A stretch of 64,000 nucleotides of DNA, from positions 1-64,000 of the forward strand of contig NZ_FPJZ01000008.1 of the NCBI RefSeq assembly GCF_900119485.1, read 5' to 3'. The translations under genes and the position numbers were made by a program. This DNA is from Thermoactinomyces sp. DSM 45891. Its GTDB lineage: Bacteria > Bacillota > Bacilli > Thermoactinomycetales > Thermoactinomycetaceae. The notes under the pieces were generated by a model. The model saw only the letters and a program-made list of their open reading frames with translations, was not told the origin of the DNA and made no database searches. Numbering within the stretch: position 1 is the stretch's first letter; every line of letters begins with the position of its first letter. Positions 1 through 7,879 of the stretch are shown piece after piece.

Positions 1-312
1 GGCGAAGCTCCTCTCCTCCACTCCGATCAAGGCTGGCATTATCAAATGAAGAAGTACCAACATTCCTTGAAACAAAGAGAAATTACACAGAGCATGTCCC
101 GTAAGGGAAATTGCTTGGATAATGCCGTCATAGAAAACTTTTTTGGTTTGCTCAAAAGTGAGTTGCTTTATCTTCACACATTTGTGAGTATGGATCATTT
201 CAAACAGGAGCTAGAGGATTATATTCACTATTACAACCACAAACGATTGAAGATAAAACTAAAGGGCATGAGTCCGGTTCAATACCGAACACATACCCTA
301 CAGGCTGCTTAA
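1..312 (+). CDS. IS3-family (IS150 type) transposase OrfB, C-terminal part
   Basis: This is the C-terminal part of an IS3-family DDE transposase that enters from the left edge; the frame is open from base 1, so the ATG at 46 is internal. It shows the second catalytic Asp in 'HSDQGWHY' and the catalytic Glu in 'NAVIENFFGLLKSE', followed by the 'YIHYYNHKR' and 'MSPVQYR' signatures of the rve integrase domain. The protein catalyses cut-and-join of the element. It ends eight bases before an IS150-like terminal repeat. The N-terminal part and OrfA lie outside the window, so it cannot be said whether the element is intact. Confidence 0.93.
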   Translation, partial: GEAPLLHSDQGWHYQMKKYQHSLKQREITQSMSRKGNCLDNAVIENFFGLLKSELLYLHTFVSMDHFKQELEDYIHYYNHKRLKIKLKGMSPVQYRTHTLQAA

Positions 313-319
313 ATCTTCA

Positions 320-344
320 TGTCTAACTTTTTGGGTTCACTTCA
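320..344. repeat. Right terminal inverted repeat of the IS150-type element
   Basis: Just after the transposase stop lies TGTCTAACTTTTTGGGTTCA followed by CTTCA, which resembles the terminal repeats of the IS150 group. It marks the approximate right boundary of the element. The left repeat is outside the window, so the match and any target duplication cannot be checked. Confidence 0.7.
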
Positions 345-659
345 CAATTGATCCAGCTCGAATATTACCAAAAAGAGTTGGACGAGTACGTAATTCGAAA
401 TGTTTCATTATCTCCACAAAATGTTGTGATTGTGGAAGGGATTTTCTTACAACGAGAAGAATGGCGTTCTTTTTTCGACTATGTGGTTTATATCGATGTT
501 GATCGTACTACTCGCAATGATCGTGTATTGAAACGAGACACGTATATCGGGGATCTGGAAGAAAGACATGCCAAGTACATGCGGCGATATTGGCCAGCAG
601 AAGATTATTATTTAGAACATGTTCAGCCTAAGGCATTGGCTGATATGGTGATATCGTAG
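345..659 (+). pseudogene. Uridine kinase-like protein, 3' fragment cut by the IS element
   Basis: About 103 residues resemble the C-terminal half of small uridine-kinase/P-loop NTPase family proteins: 'NVVIVEGIFLQREEW' (substrate strand), 'FDYVVYIDV' and 'RVLKRDTYIGD'. The N-terminal P-loop that would bind ATP is missing because the insertion element ends at about 344. A TTG at 348 could in theory start translation but has no ribosome binding site, and the product would lack the nucleotide site. The intact gene probably phosphorylated a nucleoside or similar small molecule. It is called a pseudogene because the upstream half is not contiguous here. There is no useful sequence between its end and the next gene. 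Confidence 0.75.
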
Positions 660-748
660 TCCCCGCGTTCTTTATAAGTTTTACCACTTGCCACTGCTAC
701 GAAGGATGAAGTAGGCTTCATACATTTCAAAGGAGGTAGCCGGTACAA

Positions 749-2371
749 ATGGAACGCATAATCCTAGAAAACGGAATCATTACCACGCTCGACCCTAACT
801 TCCCACATGCCGAAGCCATCTATATAGAGAATGGAAAAATTAGCGCAGTCGGGACTAAGAAAGATATCCGTTATAAATACGACGGAGCTGGTGTAAAGAG
901 AATAGACTGCAAAGGAGCCTACATATACCCTGGATTTGTCGATAGCCATATGCACCTTTCATTGGTAGGGCAAAGGCTACAGATGATCGACCTTCGAGAG
1001 ATTCGTTCGAAGGAAGAGCTGCTTCGGTTGATCCGCGAGAGAGCAGAGGGTCTACTTATCGATGGATGGATCGTAGGGCAAGGATGGCAGGAATCGATGC
1101 TGGATGAACTTCCTAGTCTCGAAGAATTAGATGAATTCTCACTAGGAAGACCCGTATTACTTAGTCGAGTCTGCTTCCATAGTTACCTCGCTAACGGGCG
1201 GGCAGCTGAGTTAGCAGGAGTTCGTCCCCATCAAGAAGAGCCAGAAAAAGGAGCGTATGGACGAAACGTAGATGGACGGTGGAACGGAAGAATTTATGAA
1301 GAGGCATCGCTCCCTTTTCACCAAGTACAGCCGAAGCCAACCTATGAGCAGAAGAAATCCACGATACGGCAAGCGATGGAGTTGGCGTTGCGATACGGAC
1401 TCACAGCCGTACATACGGAGGATTTGCGTTTTATCGAAAGTGTATCCGACTTAATCCAGATTCACCGCGAATTATGCCGCGAAGGAACTTATCTCCGGAC
1501 ACATCACCTCATTTACCAGCCATACTTTGACCAACTAGAAGATCTGGAATTACATTTTCTGGATGGAGATGAATGGTTCCGTCTCGGGGCGATGAAATTA
1601 TTTGCGGATGGGTCACTCGGAAGTTGGACTGCTTGGTTACAGGAGCCGTATGCAGATAATCCAACAACAAACGGGATCTCGATTCATACAGATAATCAAC
1701 TCTTCCACTTCGCAGAGCATGCCACCAAGAGAGGGTATCCCATTGCAGTTCATGCGATCGGTGATGCTGCAGCCGACCAAGTAATCCGTACCATTGAGCA
1801 ACTTCAGCGAAAATATGGCAGTGTAGATTCCCTTCGGCATCGTCTGATCCATGCCCAAATTTTGCAACTGTCCATGGTAGAAAGAATCAAACAAGCGAAG
1901 ATTTCCCTCGATTTACAACCTATCTTTGTACAAGGGGATTTTCCGTGGGTAGTGAAGCGAATTGGAGAGCAACGATTAGCTACTTCCTATGCTTGGAAAA
2001 CATTGATCGAAGCGGGAATTCCGTGTGCTGGAGGAAGCGATGCTCCGATAGAATCATTATCGCCTCTTCTAGGCATGTACTCTGCCATGACACGAAACCA
2101 TTATCCAACCGATCACTTGCACTATCACGACTCCCAAAAGATAACGACTGAACAAGCGCTTCGATTATACACACTTGGAAGTGCCTACTTAGCAGGCGAA
2201 GAAAAAGAGCGTGGATCCATTACGCCTGGAAAATACGCAGACTTTACTATCTTAGATCAAGATCTCCTACAATGTACACCTGAGCAAATTCGAGATGCCA
2301 CCGTATTGGCTACGATCATAAATGGAAAGGTAGCTTATACAGACCCGTCTTTTACAGGAACAACCGGATGA
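749..2371 (+). CDS. YtcJ-like metal-dependent amidohydrolase
   Basis: A 540-residue amidohydrolase-family protein of the YtcJ/NfdA type, a TIM-barrel metal hydrolase. The first metal-binding motif is seen at residues 65-69 (D-S-H-M-H), further metal-ligand His residues in 'PIAVHAIGDAA' and 'LIHAQIL', and the late Asp in 'GGSDAPIES'. The C-terminal 'GSITPGKYADFTILD' is the usual composite beta domain. Members hydrolyse C-N bonds in cyclic or N-substituted amides, but substrates vary and cannot be assigned. The start is supported by AAAGGAGG eight bases upstream. It stands alone and ends in a hairpin terminator. Confidence 0.9.
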   Translation: MERIILENGIITTLDPNFPHAEAIYIENGKISAVGTKKDIRYKYDGAGVKRIDCKGAYIYPGFVDSHMHLSLVGQRLQMIDLREIRSKEELLRLIRERAEGLLIDGWIVGQGWQESMLDELPSLEELDEFSLGRPVLLSRVCFHSYLANGRAAELAGVRPHQEEPEKGAYGRNVDGRWNGRIYEEASLPFHQVQPKPTYEQKKSTIRQAMELALRYGLTAVHTEDLRFIESVSDLIQIHRELCREGTYLRTHHLIYQPYFDQLEDLELHFLDGDEWFRLGAMKLFADGSLGSWTAWLQEPYADNPTTNGISIHTDNQLFHFAEHATKRGYPIAVHAIGDAAADQVIRTIEQLQRKYGSVDSLRHRLIHAQILQLSMVERIKQAKISLDLQPIFVQGDFPWVVKRIGEQRLATSYAWKTLIEAGIPCAGGSDAPIESLSPLLGMYSAMTRNHYPTDHLHYHDSQKITTEQALRLYTLGSAYLAGEEKERGSITPGKYADFTILDQDLLQCTPEQIRDATVLATIINGKVAYTDPSFTGTTG

Positions 2372-2397
2372 CTTCACGAAGGGAGTCATCTTTTTTA
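2365..2397 (+). terminator. Terminator of the amidohydrolase gene
   Basis: GATGACTT, a short loop and GGAGTCATC form a stem that overlaps the stop codon and runs into six T residues. Confidence 0.8.
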
Positions 2398-2445
2398 TGT
2401 TCTAACTGATGGGGTGGAATCATAGGCTATGCATGAGGTGATCAC

Positions 2446-2871
2446 ATGGCCGTGATTCGCACTAACTCGGAACAAATTAAATTATTAGCTAGGTTATTAC
2501 GTGCGGAAGCCGAAGGAGAAGGCGAGCAAGGTATGTTGATGGTAGGAAATGTGGGTGTAAATCGGATTCGAAGTAATTGTTTAGACTTCAAAAATATCCG
2601 TACCATTCAACAGATGGTGTTTCAAAGTCCAGGGGGATTTGAATCTACGCAGAAACCGTATTTCTATCAAGCTGCCAGAGACCGTGAAATTCGTCTCGCC
2701 CAAGATGTGGTAAATGGAAGGCGAATCGATCCTGCTAGAAATGCGTTATGGTTTTTCCGGCCGGTGGGGGCTTGCCCGCCAACGTGGTATAACCAAGCGA
2801 ATAGTGGCCGCTTTAAGGCTCATTGCTTTTTTGTTCCTACACAAGCTGATTGTCCTAGAGTATATACTTAG
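2446..2871 (+). CDS. cwlJ: Spore cortex-lytic cell wall hydrolase CwlJ
   Basis: A 141-residue protein matching CwlJ along its full usual length (about 142). It carries the SleB/CwlJ hydrolase domain, with 'LARLLRAEAEGEG' containing the probable catalytic Glu, then 'VGNVGVNRIRSNC', 'WFFRPVGACPPTWYNQ' and 'FKAHCFF'. CwlJ sits at the cortex-coat border and degrades muramic-lactam-containing cortex peptidoglycan when Ca-DPA is released in germination. There is no signal peptide, as expected for a protein placed from the mother cell. It is followed after 23 bases by gerQ, the same pairing as in Bacillus, where GerQ is needed for CwlJ localisation. Confidence 0.96.
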   Translation: MAVIRTNSEQIKLLARLLRAEAEGEGEQGMLMVGNVGVNRIRSNCLDFKNIRTIQQMVFQSPGGFESTQKPYFYQAARDREIRLAQDVVNGRRIDPARNALWFFRPVGACPPTWYNQANSGRFKAHCFFVPTQADCPRVYT

Positions 2872-2894
2872 CAAAGGGAAAGGGGTAGGGGGTT

Positions 2895-3224
2895 ATGTAC
2901 TGGCAATATCCGTATCAACAGTATCAGTATGGTGGTAATGTTTCACAAGCAGGAAATATTCAACAACGAACAGATCGCTATTATTCTGAAGACCTTTTGC
3001 AAAAAAACATAGGGAAGACGGTTACCGTGTATCTCACATTTGAAAATAATAAACAATGGAATGCAAGGCAAGTAACTGGAAAATTACGTGAAGTAGGAAG
3101 AGATTTTATCCTTGTTAAGGACCGTCAAACGGGGAAAGATCAGATGTATCTAAATATAAATGTCGATTATATCGTATTTGATGATGCACCCGCTACCATC
3201 GCAGATGGATATGATCAAGACTGA
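2895..3224 (+). CDS. gerQ: Spore coat protein GerQ
   Basis: A 109-residue protein with a short Tyr/Gln-rich N-terminus ('MYWQYPYQQYQYGG') and the conserved GerQ domain: 'YSEDLLQKNIGKTVTVYLTF', 'GKLREVGRDFILVKDRQTGK' and 'MYLNINVDYIVFDD'. GerQ is a coat protein required to place CwlJ in the spore and is cross-linked by transglutaminase in Bacillus. The N-terminus is shorter than in B. subtilis, so fewer Lys/Gln cross-link sites are available. The gene follows cwlJ closely and ends at a strong terminator, giving a two-gene, probably mother-cell expressed unit. Confidence 0.95.
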   Translation: MYWQYPYQQYQYGGNVSQAGNIQQRTDRYYSEDLLQKNIGKTVTVYLTFENNKQWNARQVTGKLREVGRDFILVKDRQTGKDQMYLNINVDYIVFDDAPATIADGYDQD

Positions 3225-3246
3225 CTAAATGAAATAAAGCAGGCTG

Positions 3247-3281
3247 AAAGACTAGGATCCTTGTGATCACTAGTCTTTTTC
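3247..3281. terminator. Bidirectional terminator between gerQ and protease gene
   Basis: AAAGACTAG...CTAGTCTTT with an inner GATC/GATC pairing and a T-run. It separates two convergent genes. Confidence 0.85.
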
Positions 3282-3284
3282 TGG

Positions 3285-3992
3285 TTAAGCAGTGACGTAG
3301 CGTTTAATCAATGGTTTGATATTTTCGGTCGGGATCGCAAAACCGAGACATTGAGAAGGATAGATAATAAGTGTGTTTACGCCTATCACGTGACCATGAA
3401 GATTGATAAGAGGACCGCCGCTATTGCCTGGATTGATGGGGGCATCTGTCTGAATCACACTATGATAGTATCGATTCGATAATTGAAGAGGACGATTTTT
3501 TCCACTTATGATCCCAGTCGTGGCAGTTTGATCTAATCCAAAAGGATTGCCAACCGCTAAGACCCATTCTCCTACTTGTGTTTGTGTGGAATCGCCTAGT
3601 TTTAACGCATGGAGTGGGTGAGAGGTTTTGATTTGTAGTACAGCAAGATCTTTTTTTGGCTCTGACCAAACGACTTGTGCCGTTACTGGACTACGAATGC
3701 CATCTAGTTTGATATAAATTCGCCTAGCGTTTTGGATGACGTGATAGTTTGTTAGAATGTATCCTTTACGTGAAATAATGAAACCACTGCCAAATTGTCG
3801 TTCCGGTTGTTGCTGCTGATGCCTAGGTTGCTCCATCATAATGCCAAATCGATGGGTTGTAGTCGGAGTATCTTCCGTCTGGATCGCAACAACTCCTTTT
3901 CGTACAGAGCGAATGAGCCGCACAAAATAGTTAGAAGGATGATGGGCAGCTAGTCGATTTGTATAGGATCGTTGCATTTTTTTGGATGCCAT
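3285..3992 (-). CDS. Trypsin-like serine protease, HtrA type without PDZ or membrane anchor
   Basis: 235 residues from the ATG at 3992, preferred over a GTG at 4004 because a GGAGTGAT ribosome binding site lies just ahead of it. The S1C (HtrA/DegP) triad is complete: His84 in 'TNYHVI', Asp115 in 'KKDLAVL' and Ser191 in 'NPGNSGGPL'. Typical HtrA proteins carry an N-terminal membrane segment and a C-terminal PDZ domain; neither is present, and the protein stops directly after the protease fold. It therefore looks soluble and cytosolic, or spore-located. A Gln/His-rich patch precedes the catalytic domain. Its position back to back with the cwlJ-gerQ unit is suggestive but not proof of a spore role. 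Confidence 0.88.
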   Translation of the reverse strand: MASKKMQRSYTNRLAAHHPSNYFVRLIRSVRKGVVAIQTEDTPTTTHRFGIMMEQPRHQQQQPERQFGSGFIISRKGYILTNYHVIQNARRIYIKLDGIRSPVTAQVVWSEPKKDLAVLQIKTSHPLHALKLGDSTQTQVGEWVLAVGNPFGLDQTATTGIISGKNRPLQLSNRYYHSVIQTDAPINPGNSGGPLINLHGHVIGVNTLIIYPSQCLGFAIPTENIKPLIKRYVTA

Positions 3993-4150
3993 CTCGATAA
4001 TCACTCCGTTTCTCTCATGCTACTCCAATCATTTTATGTTCGAAAATCATGACTGGTACAGGCTGATAACTAGAAAATGAGGGATTCATCATAACTTGAA
4101 ACGTTTGTCCATATATTGAAGTAGAGGAAGATGATACGGGAGGAATGGGG

Positions 4151-4615
4151 ATGAAAAAATTTATTCGTAAAAGCGGAGCAACGTTAGCTTTGATAGCAGT
4201 TTCGATTCTAGGTACGTTCCTATATATGAATTATATCGAGGATAAACAGGCAAAAACGTATGTTGAAACCTATATCCAACTAGGTGGTAGCCAGATAGTG
4301 AACGAGATGACAGAGACCTATTCCCAAATCATGGAGCAGTATTCTAATTATAAATTGAACCGAGATACAAAAAAGAAGCTGGTTGACCGTCTCCAATTAT
4401 TAACGAAAAAGCTTCAGCAAGTCGAAAGCCAGCTAAATACAAAAACGGACTCTCAGAAACTAGACTTCGCGTACTTGTATCAAGATGCTAAGTTGGTTTC
4501 CTTAAGCTTGTCAGATCCAACCAAAGATGACATTGTTCCTGTAGTCGTGCTTCACGCTTCTGAAGGGGTTGGAGAGTGGAAGAAACAGATTGTGAATATG
4601 GAGCAAGGGGATTAG
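4151..4615 (+). CDS. Hypothetical membrane-anchored protein
   Basis: 154 residues from ATG 4151, which lies seven bases after GGGAGG; an in-frame ATG at 4145 is too close to that site. The N-terminus is basic (KKFIRK), followed by one hydrophobic helix (about residues 10-27), then a predicted coiled, charged region with many Gln/Lys/Glu (residues 30-110) and a short C-terminal domain. This suggests a single-pass protein with the bulk outside the membrane. No family was recognised. It is separated from bioY by a long perfect inverted repeat. Confidence 0.7.
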   Translation: MKKFIRKSGATLALIAVSILGTFLYMNYIEDKQAKTYVETYIQLGGSQIVNEMTETYSQIMEQYSNYKLNRDTKKKLVDRLQLLTKKLQQVESQLNTKTDSQKLDFAYLYQDAKLVSLSLSDPTKDDIVPVVVLHASEGVGEWKKQIVNMEQGD

Positions 4616-4641
4616 GAGAAGGTACTTTTGAAAGCATGAAT

Positions 4642-4704
4642 ATAAGAGAGCGAAACATTGTCAACTTCATCTCATAATTGGTTGACAATGTTTCGCTCTC
4701 TTAT
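4642..4704. promoter_or_regulatory. Long inverted repeat with BirA-like operator over the bioY -35 box
   Basis: A perfect 24-base inverted repeat (4642-4665 and 4681-4704, 15-base loop) contains the inner half-sites TTGTCAAC and GTTGACAA. This fits the known BirA box pattern, in which TTGT-AAC type half-sites are separated by about 15 bases. The right half-site includes the TTGACA -35 hexamer of the bioY promoter, so a bound repressor would block RNA polymerase. The stem could also act as a terminator for the preceding gene, although no long T-run follows it. Confidence 0.75.
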
Positions 4705-4710
4705 TATGAT
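4682..4710 (+). promoter_or_regulatory. Sigma-A promoter of bioY
   Basis: TTGACA (4682-4687), a spacer of exactly 17 bases, and TATGAT (4705-4710). This is a near-consensus vegetative promoter 38 bases upstream of the bioY start. Confidence 0.85.
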
Positions 4711-4747
4711 TTTATAGAAAAGTTCACCATAAGAAGGAGAAATCATT

Positions 4748-5338
4748 GTGACTAATAAATCATTCTTATCAATTCGAGAGATGACTTTATGTGCTATGTT
4801 TGTAGCGCTTATGACCATTGGAGGGCAGATTAAGCTTGATTTTACAGGTGTTCCCTTTACTCTGCAAACCTTGATTGTGATGTTAGCTGGCTCCTTATTA
4901 GGCAAGCGTTTAGGTACGGTTAGTATGTTTGTTTTTATTGCTCTTGTCGCTGTGGGGGCACCTTTATTGGCTGGTTTCAAAGGTGGCATTGGTACCTTGT
5001 TTGGTCCGACTGGAGGATATATTTGGTGTTTTCCTCTATCAACGTATCTAATTGGATTCATGATCGAAAAGCTTAAAAGAGGCCAAAAACCGAAGTATTG
5101 GCATGTTCTAGGTGCCTATCTGTTAGGAGGGATCGTGGTTGTTCACTTAATCGGATATATCTGGTTTTGTAGTTATATGAATGTGCCTTATGGGAAGAAC
5201 TTAGTTCTTGGACTGCTTGTTTTTATACCTGGGGATGTGATCAAAGCCCTCGTGGGTACGGTAATTAGCTTGGGTGTGTATAATGCGATTCCTAGTTTGA
5301 TACCGAGTAATGGGAAACAGAACAAGGTGCTTAGCTAA
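4748..5338 (+). CDS. bioY: Biotin transporter BioY
   Basis: A 196-residue, highly hydrophobic BioY-family protein, the substrate-binding S component of an ECF-type biotin importer. The family signature is seen in 'GGQIKLDFTGVPFTLQTL' near residues 25-42 and 'GPTGGYIWCFPLSTYLIG' near 90-107, with about six membrane segments. The start is GTG at 4748 with GAAGGAGA upstream. It stands alone with its own promoter and terminator; the ECF ATPases EcfAA'T are not in the window and are presumably shared. Regulation by biotin through BirA is predicted from the operator-like repeat overlapping its promoter. Confidence 0.94.
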   Translation: MTNKSFLSIREMTLCAMFVALMTIGGQIKLDFTGVPFTLQTLIVMLAGSLLGKRLGTVSMFVFIALVAVGAPLLAGFKGGIGTLFGPTGGYIWCFPLSTYLIGFMIEKLKRGQKPKYWHVLGAYLLGGIVVVHLIGYIWFCSYMNVPYGKNLVLGLLVFIPGDVIKALVGTVISLGVYNAIPSLIPSNGKQNKVLS

Positions 5339-5364
5339 TCAATAGCCCCACGACTGCAAATACT

Positions 5365-5403
5365 AAAAGCCATCTAGAATACATTTTCTAGATGGCTTTT
5401 TCT
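5365..5403 (+). terminator. Terminator of bioY
   Basis: AAAAGCCATCTAGAA...TTCTAGATGGCTTTT hairpin ending in a T-run. Confidence 0.9.
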
Positions 5404-5465
5404 CTGTTACAATCAAATATACAAGCTAGGCTAAAATTAAGCTAACATGTAGTTAGGAGAACAGT

Positions 5466-6206
5466 ATGAGTAAAACAAAAACCTCCCGTTTAGATAAAAT
5501 TCTTGCTAACACTGGATTTGGGACCCGCAAGGAGATAAAAAAGCTTTGCAAACAGGAACTAGTCCGCGTAAATGGTCAAACGATAAAAGATCCATCTACC
5601 CACGTAAATCCGTATCAAGACGAAATATTTGTGGGGAATGAAAAAGTTTTTTATAGTGAGTGGATCTACTTGTTGATGAATAAACCAGCAGGTGTCATTT
5701 CGGCTACGGAAGATCACCAACATGAGACGGTCATTGACATAATCGATGAAAAGTACAAGCATTTTGATCTGTTTCCTGTTGGGCGTCTAGATAAAGATAC
5801 AGAAGGCTTTCTACTACTAACGAATGATGGAAAACTGGCCCATCAGTTGTTATCGCCTAAGAAGCATGTGACTAAAACGTACTATGCTGAAATCGACGGG
5901 GTAGTTACAGAGGCAGATATTGAAGTATTTTCTAAAGGAGTTACGCTAGAAGATGGATATCAGACACTCCCTGGAAAATTAGTTATCCTTACTAGTGGAA
6001 TGCTATCAGAGATTGAGCTTACGATTACAGAAGGAAAGTTCCACCAGGTAAAACGGATGTTTGAAGCAGTAGGGAAAAAGGTAACGTATCTTAGGCGGAT
6101 TTCCATGGGACCTCTTCAGTTAGACCCTTCTCTTGATTTGGGAGAATACCGAGAGCTGACCCAGGAGGAAGTTACTCTACTCCAGCAAGCAAATCATAGT
6201 GAGTAA
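5466..6206 (+). CDS. rsuA: RsuA-type 16S rRNA pseudouridine synthase
   Basis: A 246-residue RsuA-family enzyme that isomerises uridine to pseudouridine in small-subunit rRNA. An N-terminal S4 RNA-binding domain (residues 7-60, 'RLDKILANTGFGTRKEIKKL') is followed by the catalytic domain, with the active-site Asp in 'VGRLDKDTEGFLLLTNDG' (about residue 105), the 'KTYYAEIDG' strand and the RsuA-type 'EGKFHQVKRMFEAVGKKV'. Position U516 (E. coli numbering) is the usual target of this subfamily, but that is family knowledge. It is probably co-transcribed with the kinase-like gene 33 bases downstream. Confidence 0.9.
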   Translation: MSKTKTSRLDKILANTGFGTRKEIKKLCKQELVRVNGQTIKDPSTHVNPYQDEIFVGNEKVFYSEWIYLLMNKPAGVISATEDHQHETVIDIIDEKYKHFDLFPVGRLDKDTEGFLLLTNDGKLAHQLLSPKKHVTKTYYAEIDGVVTEADIEVFSKGVTLEDGYQTLPGKLVILTSGMLSEIELTITEGKFHQVKRMFEAVGKKVTYLRRISMGPLQLDPSLDLGEYRELTQEEVTLLQQANHSE

Positions 6207-6239
6207 ATTTGCAGTTGGAGTACATTGTTAGGAGGGACC

Positions 6240-6908
6240 ATGTCCATTACGACCGTGGCCTTATTAAAGAAAGTATCCTTTCGCGTCTTCCAAAAAAACC
6301 TACCTGTTACAGATATTCATATTCCACCTGAGCTTAGACTGATAGGTACGGGAACAGATGCTATCGTGGTGCAGGATCCCCGGGATACATCTGTCGTTTA
6401 CAAACTATTTCATCCTGATCGATTATGGAAAAAAGAAAATGAATGGAAATCTTATCTACAACTAGGTGAATCACCCTATTTCGCTAAATGCTATGGAAAT
6501 GAAGATCACTATCTTATCTTAAGTTATGAATCTGGATTGACCCTATTAGAATGTTTGGAACAAGGTGTTGAGATTCCAGAACAAGTGCTCAAAGATGTAG
6601 ATGAAGCTCGTGCATATGCGCGATCTGTTGGATTAAATCCAAGGGACATCCACTTAAAAAATGTTTTTCTTCAAGAAGGACGTGCAAAGCTGATCGACAT
6701 ATCCGAGTATGTGATTCCTGGAAATGATAATCGGTGGGATCACTTGGTAGAAGGGTATCGGCATTTTTATCCACTGATTCGAGGGATGAAAATTCCTAAA
6801 TGGATGATTGAATACGTCAAAAAATCATATCTTGATCAAAATAGCAAAAAGAACTCTTTCTCTGTATCAGAATTTGGAAAAAGATTGTTTCGGTTGTTTA
6901 GTGCATAA
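6240..6908 (+). CDS. Kinase-like protein of the YrzF type
   Basis: 222 residues from ATG 6240, preceded by AGGAGGG; a TTG at 6225 lies upstream of that site and is not used. It is a small protein-kinase-like fold: a reduced N-lobe ('LIGTGTDAIVVQ', and 'VVYKLFHP' with the candidate ATP-binding Lys), then 'LNPRDIHLKNVFL' in the place of the catalytic loop (Asp and Asn kept) and 'AKLIDISEY' in the place of DFG. It resembles B. subtilis YrzF, a putative Ser/Thr kinase. No membrane segment or sensor domain is seen, and its substrate is unknown. Confidence 0.75.
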   Translation: MSITTVALLKKVSFRVFQKNLPVTDIHIPPELRLIGTGTDAIVVQDPRDTSVVYKLFHPDRLWKKENEWKSYLQLGESPYFAKCYGNEDHYLILSYESGLTLLECLEQGVEIPEQVLKDVDEARAYARSVGLNPRDIHLKNVFLQEGRAKLIDISEYVIPGNDNRWDHLVEGYRHFYPLIRGMKIPKWMIEYVKKSYLDQNSKKNSFSVSEFGKRLFRLFSA

Positions 6909-6914
6909 TGATCT

Positions 6915-6953
6915 GAAAAAGAAAAACGAAAGGGAGTTTCGTTTTTCTTTTTC
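6915..6953 (+). terminator. Terminator after the kinase-like gene
   Basis: AAAAACGAAA and TTTCGTTTTT flank a short loop and run into T-rich sequence. Confidence 0.85.
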
Positions 6954-7038
6954 TACCTAAATGTTGAATGATACAATAAAAGGGACGATAATAAGCGCGG
7001 CTTGTAAAAGTTACAAATGAGACGAGGGGGAATACGTG

Positions 7039-7734
7039 ATGACAAATTCTGTTATAGATTCATCACTGTTATGGATTCGTGGCATTCGGATTCCTGCAAG
7101 TCAATACAAACGCATTAAAATGAGACTGGAACAAAGCCTTCAAGGTGAACCATCTCGTACATATTATCTGGAACTAGCCCGATTAGAGTTGCGGAAGCAG
7201 AATTATGGACTTGCAATGGAAGCAGTAGAGGAAGCTTTACAATTAGACCCTACCGATGCAGAGAGCCAACTATTATATGCAAATATTCTAGAGCTTACGG
7301 GTGAATGGGATCGGGCAAAATCAGTATATCGTACTAATATTATGTTACATCCCGTCTCTGCTCAAGGATATCGAGAGTATGGACGATTTTTGCTGAGTAT
7401 GGATCATGATGATTCAGTCCTTCACATAAGATCATTGATTTTAAAGGGATTGGAACTAGATCCGAAAGACTCCTATGCACATACGATTTTGGCAGAGATT
7501 TACTGGAAGCTAAATCAAAGGAGTCAAGCAGAGCTACACCTAGAAATCGGCCTGCGCTACTTACAAGAAGAACCATGGATTCATCAGCGACGGGCTTCTA
7601 TCTTAGCAGAATTAGAGCGGTTTGATGAATCAGCCCATCATTATAAACAAGCTTTGAAAGAGGATAAAAAGAATATCTATATAAGGCACCAATTGCAAAA
7701 AGTAGAGCGGTTATCGAAACAGAAGACCATATAG
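7039..7734 (+). CDS. Tetratricopeptide repeat protein
   Basis: 231 residues from ATG 7039 (GAGGGGG eight bases upstream; a GTG directly ahead at 7036 is also possible). At least four TPR-like helical hairpins are visible, for example 'LELARLELRKQNYGLAMEAV', 'EALQLDPTDAESQLLYANIL', 'LELDPKDSYAHTILAEIYWK' and 'ASILAELERFDESAHHYKQA'. TPR arrays are protein-interaction scaffolds. There is no signal peptide or membrane helix, so it is cytosolic. Partners are unknown. It is followed by a 311-base gap holding a candidate small RNA. Confidence 0.85.
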   Translation: MTNSVIDSSLLWIRGIRIPASQYKRIKMRLEQSLQGEPSRTYYLELARLELRKQNYGLAMEAVEEALQLDPTDAESQLLYANILELTGEWDRAKSVYRTNIMLHPVSAQGYREYGRFLLSMDHDDSVLHIRSLILKGLELDPKDSYAHTILAEIYWKLNQRSQAELHLEIGLRYLQEEPWIHQRRASILAELERFDESAHHYKQALKEDKKNIYIRHQLQKVERLSKQKTI

Positions 7735-7844
7735 ACAATGATGTGAGCTGTGGTCAGTTCACGAATCAGTGCAATACGATAGATACATGCTGAACAGGAC
7801 TTATGGTTAACGAATGATATAGTCTATGATAATTGTCCGAAATA

Positions 7845-7873
7845 TCGACAAAATTCGATATCTATGTTACAAT
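7845..7873 (+). promoter_or_regulatory. Sigma-A type promoter in an intergenic region
   Basis: TCGACA (7845-7850), 17-base spacer, TACAAT (7868-7873). It lies about 170 bases ahead of the next gene and is followed by a complete terminator within 120 bases, so its transcript would be short. Confidence 0.65.
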
Positions 7874-7879
7874 GTTCCC

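Larger units (their letters stand above)
1..344 (+). mobile_element. IS150-type insertion sequence, right end
   Basis: The transposase C-terminus and terminal repeat together define the 3' end of an IS3-family element. Coding sequence for a uridine-kinase-like protein resumes immediately after the repeat without its own start signal, so the element appears to sit inside that gene. Confidence 0.85.
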
